DNA of 64,000 nucleotides, taken from NCBI GenBank assembly GCA_030789695.1, contig CM061138.1, forward strand, positions 20,408,214 to 20,472,213. The letters are read 5' to 3'. Positions 1 to 15,000 of the stretch are shown here, in pieces. Position numbers and translations under genes: made by a program. The DNA comes from Scilla litardierei (lineage: Eukaryota > Streptophyta > Magnoliopsida > Asparagales > Asparagaceae). The notes beneath the pieces are model-generated. The model had not been told where the DNA came from, ran no database searches, and worked only from the letters and a program-made list of their open reading frames with translations. The first letter of the stretch is position 1, and every line of letters starts with the position of its first letter.

Positions 1-133
1 ACATCAACTTCAATAGGCACATTTGTTTCTTTTGTTTATTTATGATGGACATGCCCTTGTCCTTCTCTAATCTGTCACATCTAGTTGAAATTTGGAAATG
101 ATATTGACGTTACTTTATTTCAATATTTTGTAG

Positions 134-3100
134 GTGTTAAGTGTGCAATTCTAGAGAAAAACAGACTTTTTTCTCAACATCCACAAGCTCACTTTATTAA
201 CAACCGTTCTATGGAGGTTCTTTTTCGCTATCTTCACTCTTTTTGTTGTAATTCATGTAATCAGCTGGGCATTTACTTCTGGTGTGTCTTCCATTTTCTC
301 TTCCCTGTATTAGACAAAATGCATTTGCATATAAGGGTGCAACTGCAGAGGAAATCTGATTATCTTGTGTTTAATCTCTCTTTCCTCCCTCCCTCCTGCC
401 TCATTTTCCATGAGTGTGTCTCTCTGCCTGCTTCCCACCCCATTAAAAAAGAAAACTACTATTATCTCAAGAAATTTCCTTATATTTTCTTTGCAGATTT
501 TTCGAAAATTGGATGGTCTAGCAGGGGATATCCAGAAGCTTCAACCTCCGGTTGACCTGTGGAGAAAATTCATATATTGCACTTCTATTTCTGGTTCTGT
601 TCTTGGGTCAGTGGACCACATGCAACCTCAAGGTATTGCTTCTGAGAATTGAGATATATGTATATATTGCATCTGCCTGTTAGATGTCTCCTGACTTCTC
701 CCCTATTCTTATTGATTAGGGAAAATAATGTCATGCATCTGACTCTCTACATTTTCTCCCCAGATTTTGAAAAGATGGTCAGTCCAGTATCTGTTGCCCA
801 CTTCTCACAGTACAAATTGGTTAGCTTGCTGCTTACGAAGCTGAAAATTTTGGGATTTCATGTTTGTAACCCTGAGGAATTTAGAGGATTGAACCCAGGG
901 ATTACAGAAGAAAAGAGGATTTTTATGGGCCTTGAATGCATTTCTGTCAGCCCAACCGATGAAGGTGTCATTGTAGGAGCGACTTTTCTCAAGGAAGGGA
1001 GAGTGGAGGAAAGAAACTTTGCATGTAGCATTCTTGTTGGTTCAGATGGTGCAAGAAGTAAAGTGCGAAATCTGGTGGGCATAGAAATGCAAGGTGAACA
1101 TGACTTGCAGAAACTTGTCAGTGTCCATTTCTTGAGCAGAAACCTTGGGCGATACCTACTGGATCATAGGCCTGGAATGCTGTTCTTTGTTTTTAATCCA
1201 GACGTTATTGGGGTACTTGTTGCCCATGATCTCAACCAAGGGGAATTCATTCTGCAGGTATTGCTGTCGATGCTTATTGTCAGGATAGGTCTGCTTTGGT
1301 TTGAAACTAGTATGATTGGAGAATGATGTGGAACTGCCATTGACTTGGGGCTACCATCATTTGTAATATCAGTGCTTTGATATAGCTTTTGACGGGCTGA
1401 CTTGGTTCCTTCATTTCTCGTATAGATTCCGTACTATCCTCCTCAGCAAAGTTTTGAGGAGTTCAGTTCTCAGGTAAGCTTGAATGAGATTGTTCCTTTC
1501 TTTTCCTTTCTTTGTTGTGAATATATGTATGCTTCTAGCTGCTTACATTCACTATTTAGTACATTTCCCCGTCTGGAGTAGTTCTCAATGCAGTTGTAGT
1601 GCTTCCTATGTTTAATATAATTGACCATTTTCCTGGTTGTGATGCATTCGTCGGGCTTCCATTAATATGTTTTAGATTTAAAAATGGAGGAATATGTAGG
1701 ATCACAGTGTCTTGTCACTCGTAACTTCTGTGCAGTGCATGAATTATAATGTAATTACTCAATGAACATGCTGTAATTTGAATGACATTTCCTGCCTATA
1801 TCATGCACATTTCAATGCTCATTTGCTTCTTGGCATGCTGAAGAGTGTGCGTGCCCCTTTCTCTCTGATTCTCTTCCTGGTTTTTCTTCATGGTAGAAGG
1901 TTTGAGCTTGTGTTCCTTCCGAACTAAGATAGGTTGTAACTCTTATATCCAATCTTGCTGCTTGTACTCTGTTTTGCCAGGAAACCACATCAAGTTAGAA
2001 AATATTTTGTTGTTCATTTCTGTTAATCTAATTCAGATGCCCTTCCAGAACAAACTGTGGGTAAACAATCTTCAATATATATATTTGAATCAGAGAAATC
2101 CTCAAGGATTTCTTCAGTGAAGATAATTTTTTGCAGGTCTGTGAGGAAATTATTTTCAAGCTGGTTGGATGGAAGCTTGAGGATGTTCAGGTTGTAGACA
2201 TTAAACCATGGGTGATGCATGCAGAAGTTGCTGAGAAGTTTGTTTCGTGCAATAACCGAGTCATACTAGCTGGTGATGCTGCTCATCGGTTCCCCCCAGC
2301 TGGGGGTTTTGGTGAGTGGTTTACTTGATTTTCACCCGTCTCAGACTTCCTTTGTTTGTAGCTAAGCTGATATCATATACAATTTTGTGACGCCTTTCCT
2401 TTCTGCTATGATGATTAATATATAATTTTAGTGTTAGGAGTATGCATATTGAGCATTGCACTTCACATTATAGATCTATGACCTTATATTTAACTTGGAA
2501 AACACCACATTCTAAGGCAGCATTTCATTGCTTACTGAAATATTACTCGGGTTTTATTAAATACATTCTCTGTGGCATGCAAAATTCATTAAAGAAAAAA
2601 GAATTTAACAAGAAAAGGAGAGAACGAAAAGGCCACGTATTGTCGTTCACGAGGGATTGTAATAGATTTCTCCGACTCTTAAACATGAATTACAACACTT
2701 CAAAACCCAGATGTTGAAATACTGACCCGTTAAATATTGCTAAAAAATATGAAGTTTGTTTATTTTGTTAAATGCTTAAATTTGAGTTATGTATGGTAAC
2801 CTTAATGTTATTGCACATCCCCAAGCCCCTCTCTTCTAGCTACAAGTTGAGTTCTGCTCCGCAATGGATGATAACTGATAGATTCTGTTCCCTAACTAGC
2901 ATAAGCATTTACAAATGAGTGGCTTGCAGGTATGAATACTGGGATTCAGGATGCACATAATTTAGCCTGGAAAATAAGCTACCTGTTGAATAATGCGGTT
3001 TCACCAACCATTATCCAAACCTATGAGATGGAGCGCAGACCGGTAACATTCCTTGAAGCTGCTTTTGCTACTCTCATTTCTTCCTTCAAAAAGTTTCATG

Positions 3101-4300
3101 TAGAATGCTGACATACATTGTTGACTGTTTTCAGATTGCCGTCTCAAACACATTATTAAGTGTTAAAAATTTCAAAGCGGCTATGTCTGTTCCTGCTGCA
3201 CTAGGGCTTGACCCAACCCTTGCAAATGCAGGTGAAATAAAAAATATTTGTCATTGAAACTGATTTCCATAATTTTAATGTCTGAATTATCTTCAGTTAC
3301 ATTTCTATGTTTGCACATCTTGCAGTGCACCATGTAATAAACAAGAACCTTGGCTCCATTCTTCCTTCTAGTCTCCAGAAATCTGTCTTGGAAGGAATTT
3401 TCGCAATAGGTCGGGCACAAGTCTCAGAATTCATTCTGAGCGAAAACAACCCACTTGGTGCTTCAAGGCTTGCTAAGCTTAGGAGTATATTTGACGGGGG
3501 AAAGAGCCTTCAACTTCAATTTCCTGCTGATGACCTTGGTTTCAGGTCAGTGTGTTTTGTTACTGTTCCAGGCTTCCAGCCCCTTGTTCAACCTCATTGA
3601 TGGCTCAAACCCCCTTCTTTATATCGGTTTGGGACTCACATAGCAGATACCTTGAAGGAGCTCTAGCTGCTGACCATGACAACGAAAGATGGGAACCAAC
3701 AGAGACTGATTGTAGTTATAGAAGGGGTTCAAGGGACTACGTGCCTTCTAGCAAACCAGGATCAAGGTTGCCTCATATGCAACTGAGAATGTTGAATGCG
3801 TCTTCAGGAGAGGTATTGTCCACTGCATCTTCTGTGCAAGCTTAATGTATTTATTTATTTACTTTATTTGTTCAACTTTCAAACAGGACATCTTCTCTAC
3901 CTTGGATCTAGTACCTATAGACAAACTTGAATTCCTTCTTATTATTGCGCCATTAAAAGACTCGTATGACCTTGCCCGTGTGGCCTTTAAGGTGGCAGAA
4001 ACATTCAGAGTATCACTGAAGGTGTGTGTAATATGGCCTCAAGGTTCAGTCCATGCAGACCATTCCGCAAGCAGAAAAGAATTGGAACCCTGGAAGAATT
4101 ATGTAGATGTCGAGGAAGTGCGGAGGCCAGAATCGAAGTCATGGTGGGAGATGTGTCGAATGACGAGCAAGGGGGTCATCTTGGTTAGACCTGATGACCA
4201 CATTGGGTGGAGCACAGAGATTGATACCATTGACAACATCTTTCAACAAGTGGAGAGAGTCTTTTCTCTGATACTAGGAGTGAAGGAGAGCTCTTCGTAG
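134..4300 (+). CDS. Class A FAD-dependent monooxygenase, 3' ten exons (5' partial)
   Basis: Exons read by frame and GT-AG sites: 134-216, 497-632, 764-1257, 1426-1473, 2137-2311, 2930-3042, 3135-3231, 3326-3545, 3647-3812, 3887-4300. Phases agree throughout and give 647 residues to the TAG at 4298. Visible signatures of the PHBH-like FAD_binding_3 family are the DG motif (GSDGARSKVR) in exon 3 and the second FAD-binding motif (LAGDAAHRFPPAGGFG, continued as MNTGIQDAHNLAW) across exons 5-6. The last exon looks like the thioredoxin-fold tail of such enzymes and ends near VRPDDHIGW. The family uses NAD(P)H and O2 to hydroxylate small, usually aromatic, substrates; the substrate here is unknown. 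The protein resembles, from memory, the Arabidopsis embryo-defective oxidoreductase At1g24340. The GxGxxG dinucleotide-binding N-terminus (about 60 residues by that comparison) lies left of the window. No stops or frameshifts were found, so it is probably functional. Confidence 0.9.
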
Positions 4301-4967
4301 AAACTGGAGCTGTTATGGCTTCAAATGTATAATACTAATTAAGTTCCATTGAGATTCTTCTGTGTATAGATGGAAGCAAACGCAAAGCGTTGCAGGTACA
4401 TTTCCAACATCATGACATACATAAAGTTTTATTAGGTATGCATTAGTTCTTATTATGTATACATAAAGTCTCATATATTTAGTTACAATCTAATTTAGAA
4501 TTTACAAGGATCAAGTTTGATGTGATGTCCTTCTAACAGATATTGCGCATTTGCTAGGGCGACCCCGCTTGTTTGATCTTGATGCAAACAACTTGACTTC
4601 TTCCAAGCCAAAAGTCACCCCAAAGGAATCATAAAAGGAAATTGGCACATCATGAGTCTAGTAAATCCATTCACGTTCTTCTTAAAAGGCCAATTTTTTT
4701 TTCTTTTTTTTCTTTTTCTTTTCTTTTCTTTTCTTTCTTTTTTTTTTTTTTTTGGGGGGGGGGAGGGGGGGTAAAGAGAAGGAATTATATAAGCCAACTC
4801 GTCACCACCTCTAAAAACCATCACTACTGTAGAAGATATGATTTATTGGACAAGCATCAAATTGGATGTCATGATGTTGGTGTTGGTTTCACATTACTAG
4901 GTATGTCAAATAGCTAAAGATATAATGCCAAACACAAGACTACACACACCATTGCCTACATCTCATG
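4301..4967. other. 3' flank of the monooxygenase gene
   Basis: It contains the probable 3' UTR of the gene ending at 4300 (AT-rich, several AATAAT/AATACT-like stretches) and then non-coding sequence. No other gene was recognised. A low-complexity CT/T/G tract lies at 4691-4772. Confidence 0.5.
4691..4772. repeat. Low-complexity T/CT-rich tract followed by a G run
   Basis: About 55 bases of TTTTC/T repeats run directly into a G-rich run broken by one A. Short open frames on both strands here are artefacts of this composition. Homopolymer length is unreliable in assemblies. Confidence 0.9.
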
Positions 4968-5520
4968 CACCTTGGTAGGACCCTAATATGGATTTTGTGC
5001 TAGGACTTCCTCACGCGATAAGGAAGCATGTTTCAATCCTTGTCCTCGTAGACCGTTTTTCAAAGACTATTGTCTTCGATACTATCGAAATGTTGATTCA
5101 TTCATGAGCTATTTCTTAAAACACTTGTGACCCACGGCTTCAATTTTCTACTGCTTGCTACACACAACCTAAGGGGTAAAGTGAGATCGTTAATCAAAGT
5201 CTAGAAGACCTTTTGAGATGCCGGGTAAGAGATCACATGTCAAGTTGGGATTTGATCTTACTGACAGCAAAGTTTCCATATAATAGCTCTGTCAGTATGG
5301 CCAAAGGAATGTGTCCGTTTGAGATCGTCACAAAGTACCAACCTAGGAAATCTGTAGATTTGATTACCATGCTTATATGCTCAAGACCTAGCGAGTCTGT
5401 TAAATCAATTGCACAAATATACATGATTTGCATTATATGATTCGCCAAAACACCAAATTATGATTGTACATGAATTGATGGCTGACGAGTTACATGACTT
5501 GATCGCGAATTGCTTGAGTC
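4968..5520 (+). pseudogene. Decayed Ty3-gypsy integrase fragment
   Basis: Broken frames give the gypsy integrase signature PNMDFVLGLP followed by SILVLVDRFSK (4980-5070). Further on are a form of the NRSLGDLLR region, WDLILLTAKFPYNSSV and PFEIVTKYQPRKSVDL (5165-5375). This order matches the integrase core and its C-terminal part in plant Ty3-gypsy pol. No LTRs, RT or protease are seen beside it, and the frame changes several times, so it is an old truncated relic between two convergent genes. Confidence 0.8.
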
Positions 5521-5970
5521 TTGTCGCCAAGGGTGGTCTCCTTTAAAAAAATCACAAAGAACAAAAGAGGGGGAAAAAAGAAAGAAAGAGCTTCTTCTGG
5601 CCAAATTCATCGTTGTTCATCCTTTGCAGAAAACAACCTTCTTGTTACAAACCTCTGGCACTTCCGTTAACAGATAGTTTACAAGAGTCTGCTTGGTCAA
5701 GACAACAAATGGTTAATAGAATTGAAAGAATCGGATATTCTCTCAGATGCGCTGGAGCAAACATCTAGTCTGACAGAGGATATACCTATACATGGTCATG
5801 ACGTATACAACAAATTTCAGGCGACATCTGGATATATAAAAATCATTCCTAGTAGCAATCGCAACCGAACATGTTTTCAGTGAGGTAGCATAGCAGGCAA
5901 CCAAGTTCGATCTTGCAAATGAGACACTGGAATACAAGGCAAGTGTTCTTTCCCTCGTCAAGAATACCAA
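5521..5970 (-). other. Probable 3' UTR and flank of the DUF212 gene
   Basis: This lies directly downstream (minus strand) of the DUF212 stop codon at 5971-5973. It is AT-rich with no recognised coding content. The poly(A) site cannot be fixed from sequence alone. Confidence 0.4.
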
Positions 5971-8900
5971 TCAAGCTTGCTTGATCAAATGTGCAATAGC
6001 GGCTGTCACCAACCCAAGAATCGCGCCAGCAGTAACCTGAAATAAAATGAAATTAAGTTGTATTCATTGCAACAATATCCAAGTAATGTTGATGCAGTGT
6101 GTTATCGTGTTAGACAAATATTACATGTCTGAGTTTTCAAATGCTGGCAAAAAGCACAAGTGAGCAAATAAATTGCTTGCTTCGAAAATGTAGCACGGCG
6201 TACTCTTATCTTAACAGAAGCTGAACAAGATGAGACGGGAAGTTGTTGGCAAGAAATAAACAATATAATTCCTTTTCAAGCACCATAAAAGTACTTGAGA
6301 ACTTCATGTTCTCTTTATGTTGAGGTTAAGCAAAATAACAATAGATCGGTTACCCGTGAAGACATTGAAAAATCACGGCATCAAAAATACGGATTCTAGT
6401 GTGTGGGTTGGGGCATGACAAGAAGAAGTGGATCGAAGAATTCCAGTTTTAACAATCACATAAAGGAGAATGGGATTGACATAGAATTGGATAAATTGGA
6501 CTGCACTTCTCTGCAATGGCATGTTTAATCATGGACTATTAAAACCAACTTGGGGCTTCATTAATTGCCTTTGTGGACTTAAAAGTCTTCTAGTAAACAA
6601 TATAAAACCGAAAAATTATGACAAAAGGATGGCAGACTGGTCATAGTTGTTCAACAATGATGATAGCATGATTTGCAAAACATAATACTAGAATAAGATC
6701 AAAATTCAGGAACTAAGATCTACTCCAGAGCATGCTTCAAAAACTTTTGAATTCAATTCTGAACCAAAATTGCTTTGTAAATTCCATATGAGCTGAAATT
6801 AAGACTACAGATGCAGAGAAGAATAAAACTGTCCCAGTACCATGAGAACTAGCATGAGAATCAAGGACTGTTTCATTTAATTTTTACGGCAAAGAAATTT
6901 AATATAAATCGCAACTTGGAATCAAAAGTTAAAAAGGCCTCATGAATCCATACCTATTTGTGTGAAGTGATTATGCACTTGAATAAAACGCACAGACGTG
7001 AAAATGCACATCAGAATTTTCCTATGGAACCCTTGATGATACCCTTCTCATGAAGAATCAACAAGATCCAAGAAAAAGTTTTGGGTGTGCAGGATAATAG
7101 GATAAAATAGCATTGGATTCTTCCCTAGAAGAATGATTGGAACGCCGTTGAAGATAATTTGCAACTACAAAAGTTGATTTCAACTCTAGGTGAAGAGCAA
7201 GAAATATGCGAGGTTGTATAAAACATGCAAGGCATAAGTAGATCCACGAGGGGATATGGTGCACTTTGCCTATAAACCTTCGTATTCAGACTTCAAATTA
7301 CTTGTGGGTAGATATGGCCATAATAATTGAGGTTATGTGACAAGAATCAAATACTATGATTTGTGAGGACTGCGAAAGCTCAGGCAGAACATGTGCAGGA
7401 AAACTTGTGTGACATAGATAACAATAGACTATCAGCAACCACAAATTTAGAATGTGACATGATAGATGCTTAAGTGTAGGAAGCATTCAGGTAATGAATT
7501 AAAAGTTGAGATTGCAGCAGACCACGGGCAGCATACTCGAGCCGCATGTAGATAAGGACATGCTACATACATCCAATAGTAAGAAGAATGTAGAGTGTAA
7601 TGCAGAGAACCCTCCCTGCATGTGTGGATGGGTGGACCATGTTGGTCCATGTACATGGGGAAAAAATTTAGGTTACATGATAAATTTGTACTTCATAAGT
7701 GCAAAACATAATGACGTATAAATACAATAATGGAATTTCCTTTGGTGAAGGCCCAAACCAAAGTCGAGGTAAAGGGCTTACACAAGAAAATAATAGATTG
7801 TTGATAAATAAGTAATATAAATTAGGTGCATAAATCTAGAAACTGTAAGCTGCAGAAGCAGTATATAGCAAATGGAATCTAATGAATAGGAGATTAAGTA
7901 TGAACCCTGCACATTCAGGCAAGCATTTAAAGGGGTGCGGTACGGTGTACTGAAGAACAATATGATGTGATAACCAGGAAGACCAGCAGAGAGATTTTAC
8001 TGGATGCATCCAAGTACTAAATGGTACAAACTAAGCATGAAACTGATTTGGATGATAGCTTCAGGAAAGTAGCAATAAAGTGATATTTGCATGATAAGAG
8101 ATAACTTGAGATAAAGATGGCACATGCAAAAATGAAATTGGCAGCGTGGATCAGTTGGGGAATGTGAACCCTTTTGGCATTTACGGTTACTACAACAGTC
8201 AAATCGTTTATGTTCATTTATGCTGTTAGGTTCAATGGATTTGACAATTCATTAGGTTCCATGGACATAGTGCACTGGATAACTGGTGTATAAAGCTTAT
8301 CTTTTTAATATGAAAGCTTTCTTAACGGAAAGCCATGAGGGTATGGAAGAATCTAACAGGGATAAAAATTTGCATTTACTGAATCTCATGGCTCTATGAA
8401 CTGGTGCCTTACACAGTTACACTCCATGGCAGTTTGATAGACAAACATCTAATCCTGAACAAATATATGCGAAGTAAAATTACCAAGCTATTGTAGCTCT
8501 AAACTTGATCAACTGTATTAATAAGTTCATGCTGGAAAGTTCGTGATCTTCCATTGATATATGAACCCATTATGACTTAGCTTTTATGCCTCATACTGCT
8601 GGACTTGAAGTCATATCTCGTGCCATCAAACACTTGTCTTAGAGTAGCACACTAACATGTTTCGGTGTCAGGTTAAAAGAAGTAAACATCAGGTAACTAG
8701 CTTGTCAGCCCTGTTCTGTCACCCCTAAAGTAATTGAGGAGTTAAAAACAGTTCAAACAGTTCATAGAAGGACGAAATCTGCAGGCGGGTAGATATGCAT
8801 GCTTATGAGTTTATATATGTTCATACTAATAAAAGATCATATGAATGGAGGAAATGTACGGATCCCTTTTTTGTATTAAATCAAGCACTGCACAATTTAA

Positions 8901-9033
8901 TAATAGTGGACACTTTATTACAAAGATTTAAAATTTGTTATGAAGTTATGTTCATGGCTCTTCAAAATTTGAGGAAAGCAAGTAAAAGTGAAATGCTTTA
9001 CAATTATTTATGCATGGTCCGGTGTATGTCCTT

Positions 9034-9076
<43 letters not shown>

Positions 9077-12000
9077 CGCGGGGGAGGGGGGGGGGGGGGG
9101 GGGGGGGGGGGGTAATGTTTCAACTTTGCAGCCAATGTAATAAATTGTGTATTTCTTTTTCATGCATTGATGAAGATGCCAGTCCAAGTTTTATGGATTT
9201 GTAATATAATATATATATTGATGATCTGTAACTTTAAACACTGTTTCAACTGAGGCCTTTAAAAGAGGATTATAGCATAGACGGAGAAATGCATAACTAA
9301 GTAATAATGACAGTGGCCTTTATTTGATTTTCTAGAAGAGGATAAAAGAGGAAATACAATTTAATTTAGGTTTAATCATTCAGACATAAATAATTTGGCA
9401 ATTTTTAAGTGGTAGCCATAGATACGGCAATCAAATAAAGAAAACACTCAAATTTTAATTAAAAAATAAGCTAGAAAAACACCAACCAATTCTACCCTAC
9501 ATACAAATAAATACCATTAAATGCATATGCCTAGTGTGACAATATCTAGATAAATGTAGATCTAAAGTGGTCACATCATAAAAATGTCAAGCAGCAATTC
9601 TTTCATTTCTGTGTCTGTATGTAAAGTAAAAGATATATACAAAGCCCCAGCATGTACGAGAGCACAGAGAAAAAAGGAAAATTAAGAAAAGAAAGGCATC
9701 ACATGAATAACCTGAGTAGGGGTATGGCCAAGAAGTTCCCGCAGTGGTCTTGTGTCGGCAAGAGGATGTTCCGCAGGAAGTTCATATACAATTTGATTTA
9801 ACACCTGATAGTCCATCAGAATAACATCAAAAAGAGGACGATGAACATGGAGCAAACGGTCTCATCAAAAAATCCATACAAAAAATGGGCATAAAGGCCG
9901 TCTACAATGTCAGTGATCTGTTACAAAACTTGAGTGCATGTTATTGTTCTAACCCTTTTTCTGGAAGCCCTAATTGGTTTTAAGTTATAGAAGTAGCTTA
10001 TGATTACATACATCAATTGAATATTAATTAATCTTGTAGAAAAAGCACTATAAGAATAATGTATATGTACTGTCAGCACGGAAAATTTTCATGCACTAAC
10101 GCATATATACGTTTGGTTTTTTTTTATTTTAAAAAAATCAGATGTGTTCTACACATCATAGATGATCAACATGCTAAAAATCAAGTGAATCCAACGCTTT
10201 TGACCCTCGCTTCGATTGTTGCCAACTCAATGTGTTTCAAAACAATAGAACTTTTTATGATCAACATACTAAAAATCAAGTGAATCCAACGCTTTTGACC
10301 CTCGCTTCGATTGTTACAAGTTCAATGTGTTTCAGAACAATAGAACTTTTTGTAACAAGCCAATCAATGGTCAAATCCTCTTAGGGTTCATCCATATTTG
10401 ATGTTTTGAGGTTTTAGAATATTTACAACCTCAAAACAAACTATTTCAAAAAATATTGGGGTTAATGGATGTTGGTGATGTCAGCGTATGAAATTTTCTA
10501 TGTTGATAGCACATATACATCTTTTCTATGTGTATATATAAGAATAATGGGTATCATATAATAAATGAGATCTCTCATATGCATCTACGTGACATATTGT
10601 CCTCCATATAGCACATGGGAGACAAAAATCTTTCATATGTCATATGGTACCCATTATTTTCTCTCTCTCTCACATAACTACTACTACTACTACCGAAACC
10701 GTTGCATTATGATTTATAAGTTGTCCCAAATTATCACAATGTTATCTCTAGAAATAACCCATGCACATAAAGCACGGTGCAAAAAAACCCCCCACATGGA
10801 CAGGACGTTGTGCACGCGCGCTATAAAGAATGAGTGAGAAATATGGAGATGTGTGTGTGTCGGCATCGTCGGGGGGTTATATGGGTAAAAATACCAATGG
10901 CAAACATGTAAATACATAGGCTCAAAGGGGGAGAATGCCAAGTACAACCATGTAAATAGAGGGAGACCAAGAGGCAAAAGTGGGAGGGGTTGATGTGACA
11001 TTGCCACATGGGACAAAGTCACATCACCCCCCCCCCCCCCCCCCATTTGTAATATAGATATATAACCACTACTCTACAACAACAGAAACCGTTGCATTAA
11101 GATTTACAAGTGGACCCAAATTATCACCATAATGAAAAAATTGAAGCAGCCAAGAGTAATATTTAGAGACGGGATATTTGTCAGCTTCATTATTATTATT
11201 CCTGCGGTTTAATAAAATCAAACAGACCCTGTTGGAACTAATTTATAGGGGTGATCTGACAGCTCATGGTAAACAAATTCTTCAGTCATGCTCCACAACA
11301 CCGATTTCATGGGAAAAGGCTTAGATGATGATCATGGTGTGCCCTATGAACTCCTTAATCAATATAAGTTCAATAGTTATGAACCATTTCATGAATTAGA
11401 AAGGTACAATGTATTCCCCTCGTTCAGCTGAACTAGGATTGTTAGCATTCGGTTTTCATGAGTTCGCATCATACACACAACTTCACCTATGTGAGCACAA
11501 AGGAAGGATGACTTGCATCAAATAAACGTCAATTAGTAGGTTATAGGTAGCTACATGCACGTAGACAGAGCCAAAGATTTAACTATAAAAAGACAAAACA
11601 TCAACTGATAATCATGGATAAAGCACAACTATATTGACATTACTAAAGCTGACATGTAGAAAACATACCTCTGCCTGCCTTCCAGCATGTAATCTAACAC
11701 CAAAAGCATCATACATCACCTGCCAAGTGCCAACAAATGGTGCACATAAGAAACATATACTACATAGTTGTCGGTGCCAAGGCAATCAAACCACCAGCCA
11801 GATGGCTAGACAATATCATCACAACTTACCACCATTATGTGAGAATATATTTGTTAGATTAGCCTATTGGTTATCGGGCTTATTGGGCTTAGACACGTAT
11901 TAGTTGTACCCGCTTATGATACTATATATATCAATAAAGTGTGAGAGGTGGGATTAAAACTCTATAATTATCTCTTTGATACCCTAAATTTGATTATTAT

Positions 12001-15000
12001 GCATGCATAAGAATTTCATAATGCAAAGTTTGAGCGCCCGCGCACACACATGTTAGTAATCAAAGTCTTGGTCTAGAAGTTAAACAACAAATGATATGAC
12101 CATATGCAATAAAGGGTGGAATTTTTAATTATTCAGACAACAAGATACTATTGTCTTAATTTCTTTTCCTAATTTTCTATTGCATTACTACTGCTACATT
12201 TCTTCCTTTTCTTTTCTTTTCTTGTTTCGGTTTTTGTGTGTATGGTGTGGTTCTGTGGAAGGGGGTGTTGTGGGACGGTGTGTTTGTTGGGAGGAGGAGG
12301 GTTCGGTTTGGTATTACCTTGACAAACCATTGTAAAGCTTTGTGAATGACTCAAACCTTTCATAAAGCCTTGTGCTCTGTATGAAACCCAGTTGTTATCA
12401 GGAAAAGCCTTTTTCAAAAAGATTATCATGATGATGATGGATTGAAAAAGGTGATGATGATGATGAGCCAATAAGATATAGTCAAATGAAAGCACCAAAA
12501 ACATATGTCAATGCCAATATGTTTTGGAGTAGTATAATCAATTGACATGATTTTTATTGTACCATGGGTAACCACCCTCTTGCAAATTGGATAGGGTCTG
12601 TACCCTGGGATCATCTTTGCCAATCCCAACATAGATGCGTTAAGTTCATTACTATATGACCCATATTTGATCCCCACTTAAATCCCCTTGTACATCCAAG
12701 TTAGGCGCAAAAAATTTGTTGGCAGCGAGCCACAGGTGGTTACAAATCCAACACATCCATTTATCCATGGGCCAATCCAAGTCAGATTTGAGTTCAGCAC
12801 AGGGGGTGGCAACCATGCCTACATGCAAACACCAGAACACATGCCATCCCTTGGATGCCTACAAATCTGCATGCATGTTCTGTTCTCAACTTTTTGTATT
12901 TTGGTTTTCAGCAAGCGTTCGTGTACCAATACGATATAGAGAAGGGCAAGATGCTCTAGTTGAATTGGGCTAAGTCTGATGCAACACAAATTCAACTTCA
13001 CTGCTTCTTTGACAGCTCCCAGCAACAATTGGCAACATTACCAGGCAACTAGATGAGCATGCAGCTTAGTCTCCTTTCCCTTCACTTACCATTTATCCAT
13101 TTAATAACAATGTTCAGATCCAAAAGATGGAGTTCAAAACACTGACTTGAGAGTTTGAAACCTAGTTACCTACATGATAACTTCTGGAAGAAAACACCCG
13201 ATAGATATGCATTTCCTTCCCCAAGTGTTCAATCTTTCATCCATTCATGTGGGTGGGTCTAGACAAGCCTTTCTCAACTTCATATAAAATGGGAGTTAGG
13301 AAGTGAAATCTAAATCACAGCATAGACATAGATCACATTGACAATGGGCTATGGATGAAATTGAGATGACTAACAAAGCTAAGGACATAGTCGAGCCCCA
13401 AGCAGTAAATCATAAAAGAAGAAAACATCAGAACACAGGCAATGCACCTACAAATCCTGGAATCCAATCCTTGTAAGGCACAGATTTTGGGAAACAGTAA
13501 GACTCAAATTGTTGTTCCTCTATAACCGTTGGAGATGAGAACAATGAGGGGTATTTCAAACCTCCCTTCATCACTAGCACACAAAGAACTGGTATCCAAA
13601 GTCATGAGTGTGCACTCCATTCAGTTTGGACAAATTTGAGGTTGTAAGTGGCATTTTGGTGGGGAGGGTTGAGAGTGAAAGGCATTTTGTATATTTAAGA
13701 CAAATGATTGAATACACGAAGAAAAACTGCAAATACAATATATAAAAAGCTTTTTTTTAGGATGAAAATTGCCTCAAGGCTCAAAATCTTCTTTGCTAAC
13801 TTCGGCTTCACTGTTTACATCACTTCTTAATTAAAATGTTATCCATGTGATTCAGCGTTCTTTAGAAATACGTTAACATCAGTGAGATGCACACTTTCAA
13901 TTGAACGTTGTTTTGCCAAATGCTAGCCATGATTGTATATTGCCCTTGCAAGCTTACAACAAAACCAAAAGCAATAGTGTCACATATATGTTAATTGATT
14001 ATAATAAGAAACATTATCTAGATTTAGCTGTCTCCGTGTTAGTTTGAAACTAGTAAGTTTACGGAAGAAGCCATACCTTAAGACCTTCCAACCCCAGACA
14101 GCTACATATCAAACTCAGTATATTTCCATATCAGCGCTCCATAATTTTCTATATCATTCGATAAGTCATTGCTGTCCCATAGTAAGCCTCTACAATTTAA
14201 CCTTTCTTGTCCCTTCTCTTTGCTTCTACGATTTAATAAGTAATCTATTTGTTTTCCTAGGCATCTTAAAGAATCATCGTCTTCTATCTAAAGCAACGAT
14301 GCCTTGTTTTCCCGCAGATAACATATTGGTTTAATGATCCATGACAGTAAGAAGGTTGGTTTGAAAACTCGGTTTTAATTTTGCCAGGCTTCATTTGTTT
14401 CGCCAGTTTCATTTTGGAATATTGATTTTTGGTTCTAGTGGGTAAAAATATACAGTTTTAAGTGTCTATAACAGCATGGTGGAGTTATGGTTCTTGGAAA
14501 TATATTAGGAGAAGAATATTTTTCCCTAAGTTGACTGGATAAAATATCCTAAACAATGAGAGTTCTTCGGTGGAGTTGTAGTGCTTGGAAATATATTAGG
14601 AGTGTAAACTTTCTCAATAATTTACTAGATAGAATATCTAATAAGAGTTCAGAAAGAGGTAACAAAGTGCTGATCCTTAGATAAAACAAATTGCAGTTCA
14701 GTTCACGAAGGTGAGCGGCTTACAACACATGCTAATATCATTGCAGTGGCAAATATGGAACCACCAAAACCATCTTGGAATCCAATGGCTACAGCAAGTG
14801 CTGTAACAGTTGCAGAATGTGATGATGGCATCCCCCCAGATCCAATAAGTTGCTTAGGGTCCCACCGTTTTTCCCTGTACCTGCAAGTCTAAAAAATTAA
14901 CTTAGAAGAAACAGCTAATATGATGCATGTTATTGGTAGTTCTCAAAATAGCATTCCTGATAGATGCATAGCAAAAATCTGGGAATGTTGACAACTCAAA

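Larger units (their letters stand above)
9805..11668 (-). other. Intron 3 of the DUF212 gene
   Basis: 1.86 kb containing a small TIR element (10062-10536), a direct-repeat-flanked block (10679-11125) and a C run at about 11027-11044. No coding content was recognised. Confidence 0.7.
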
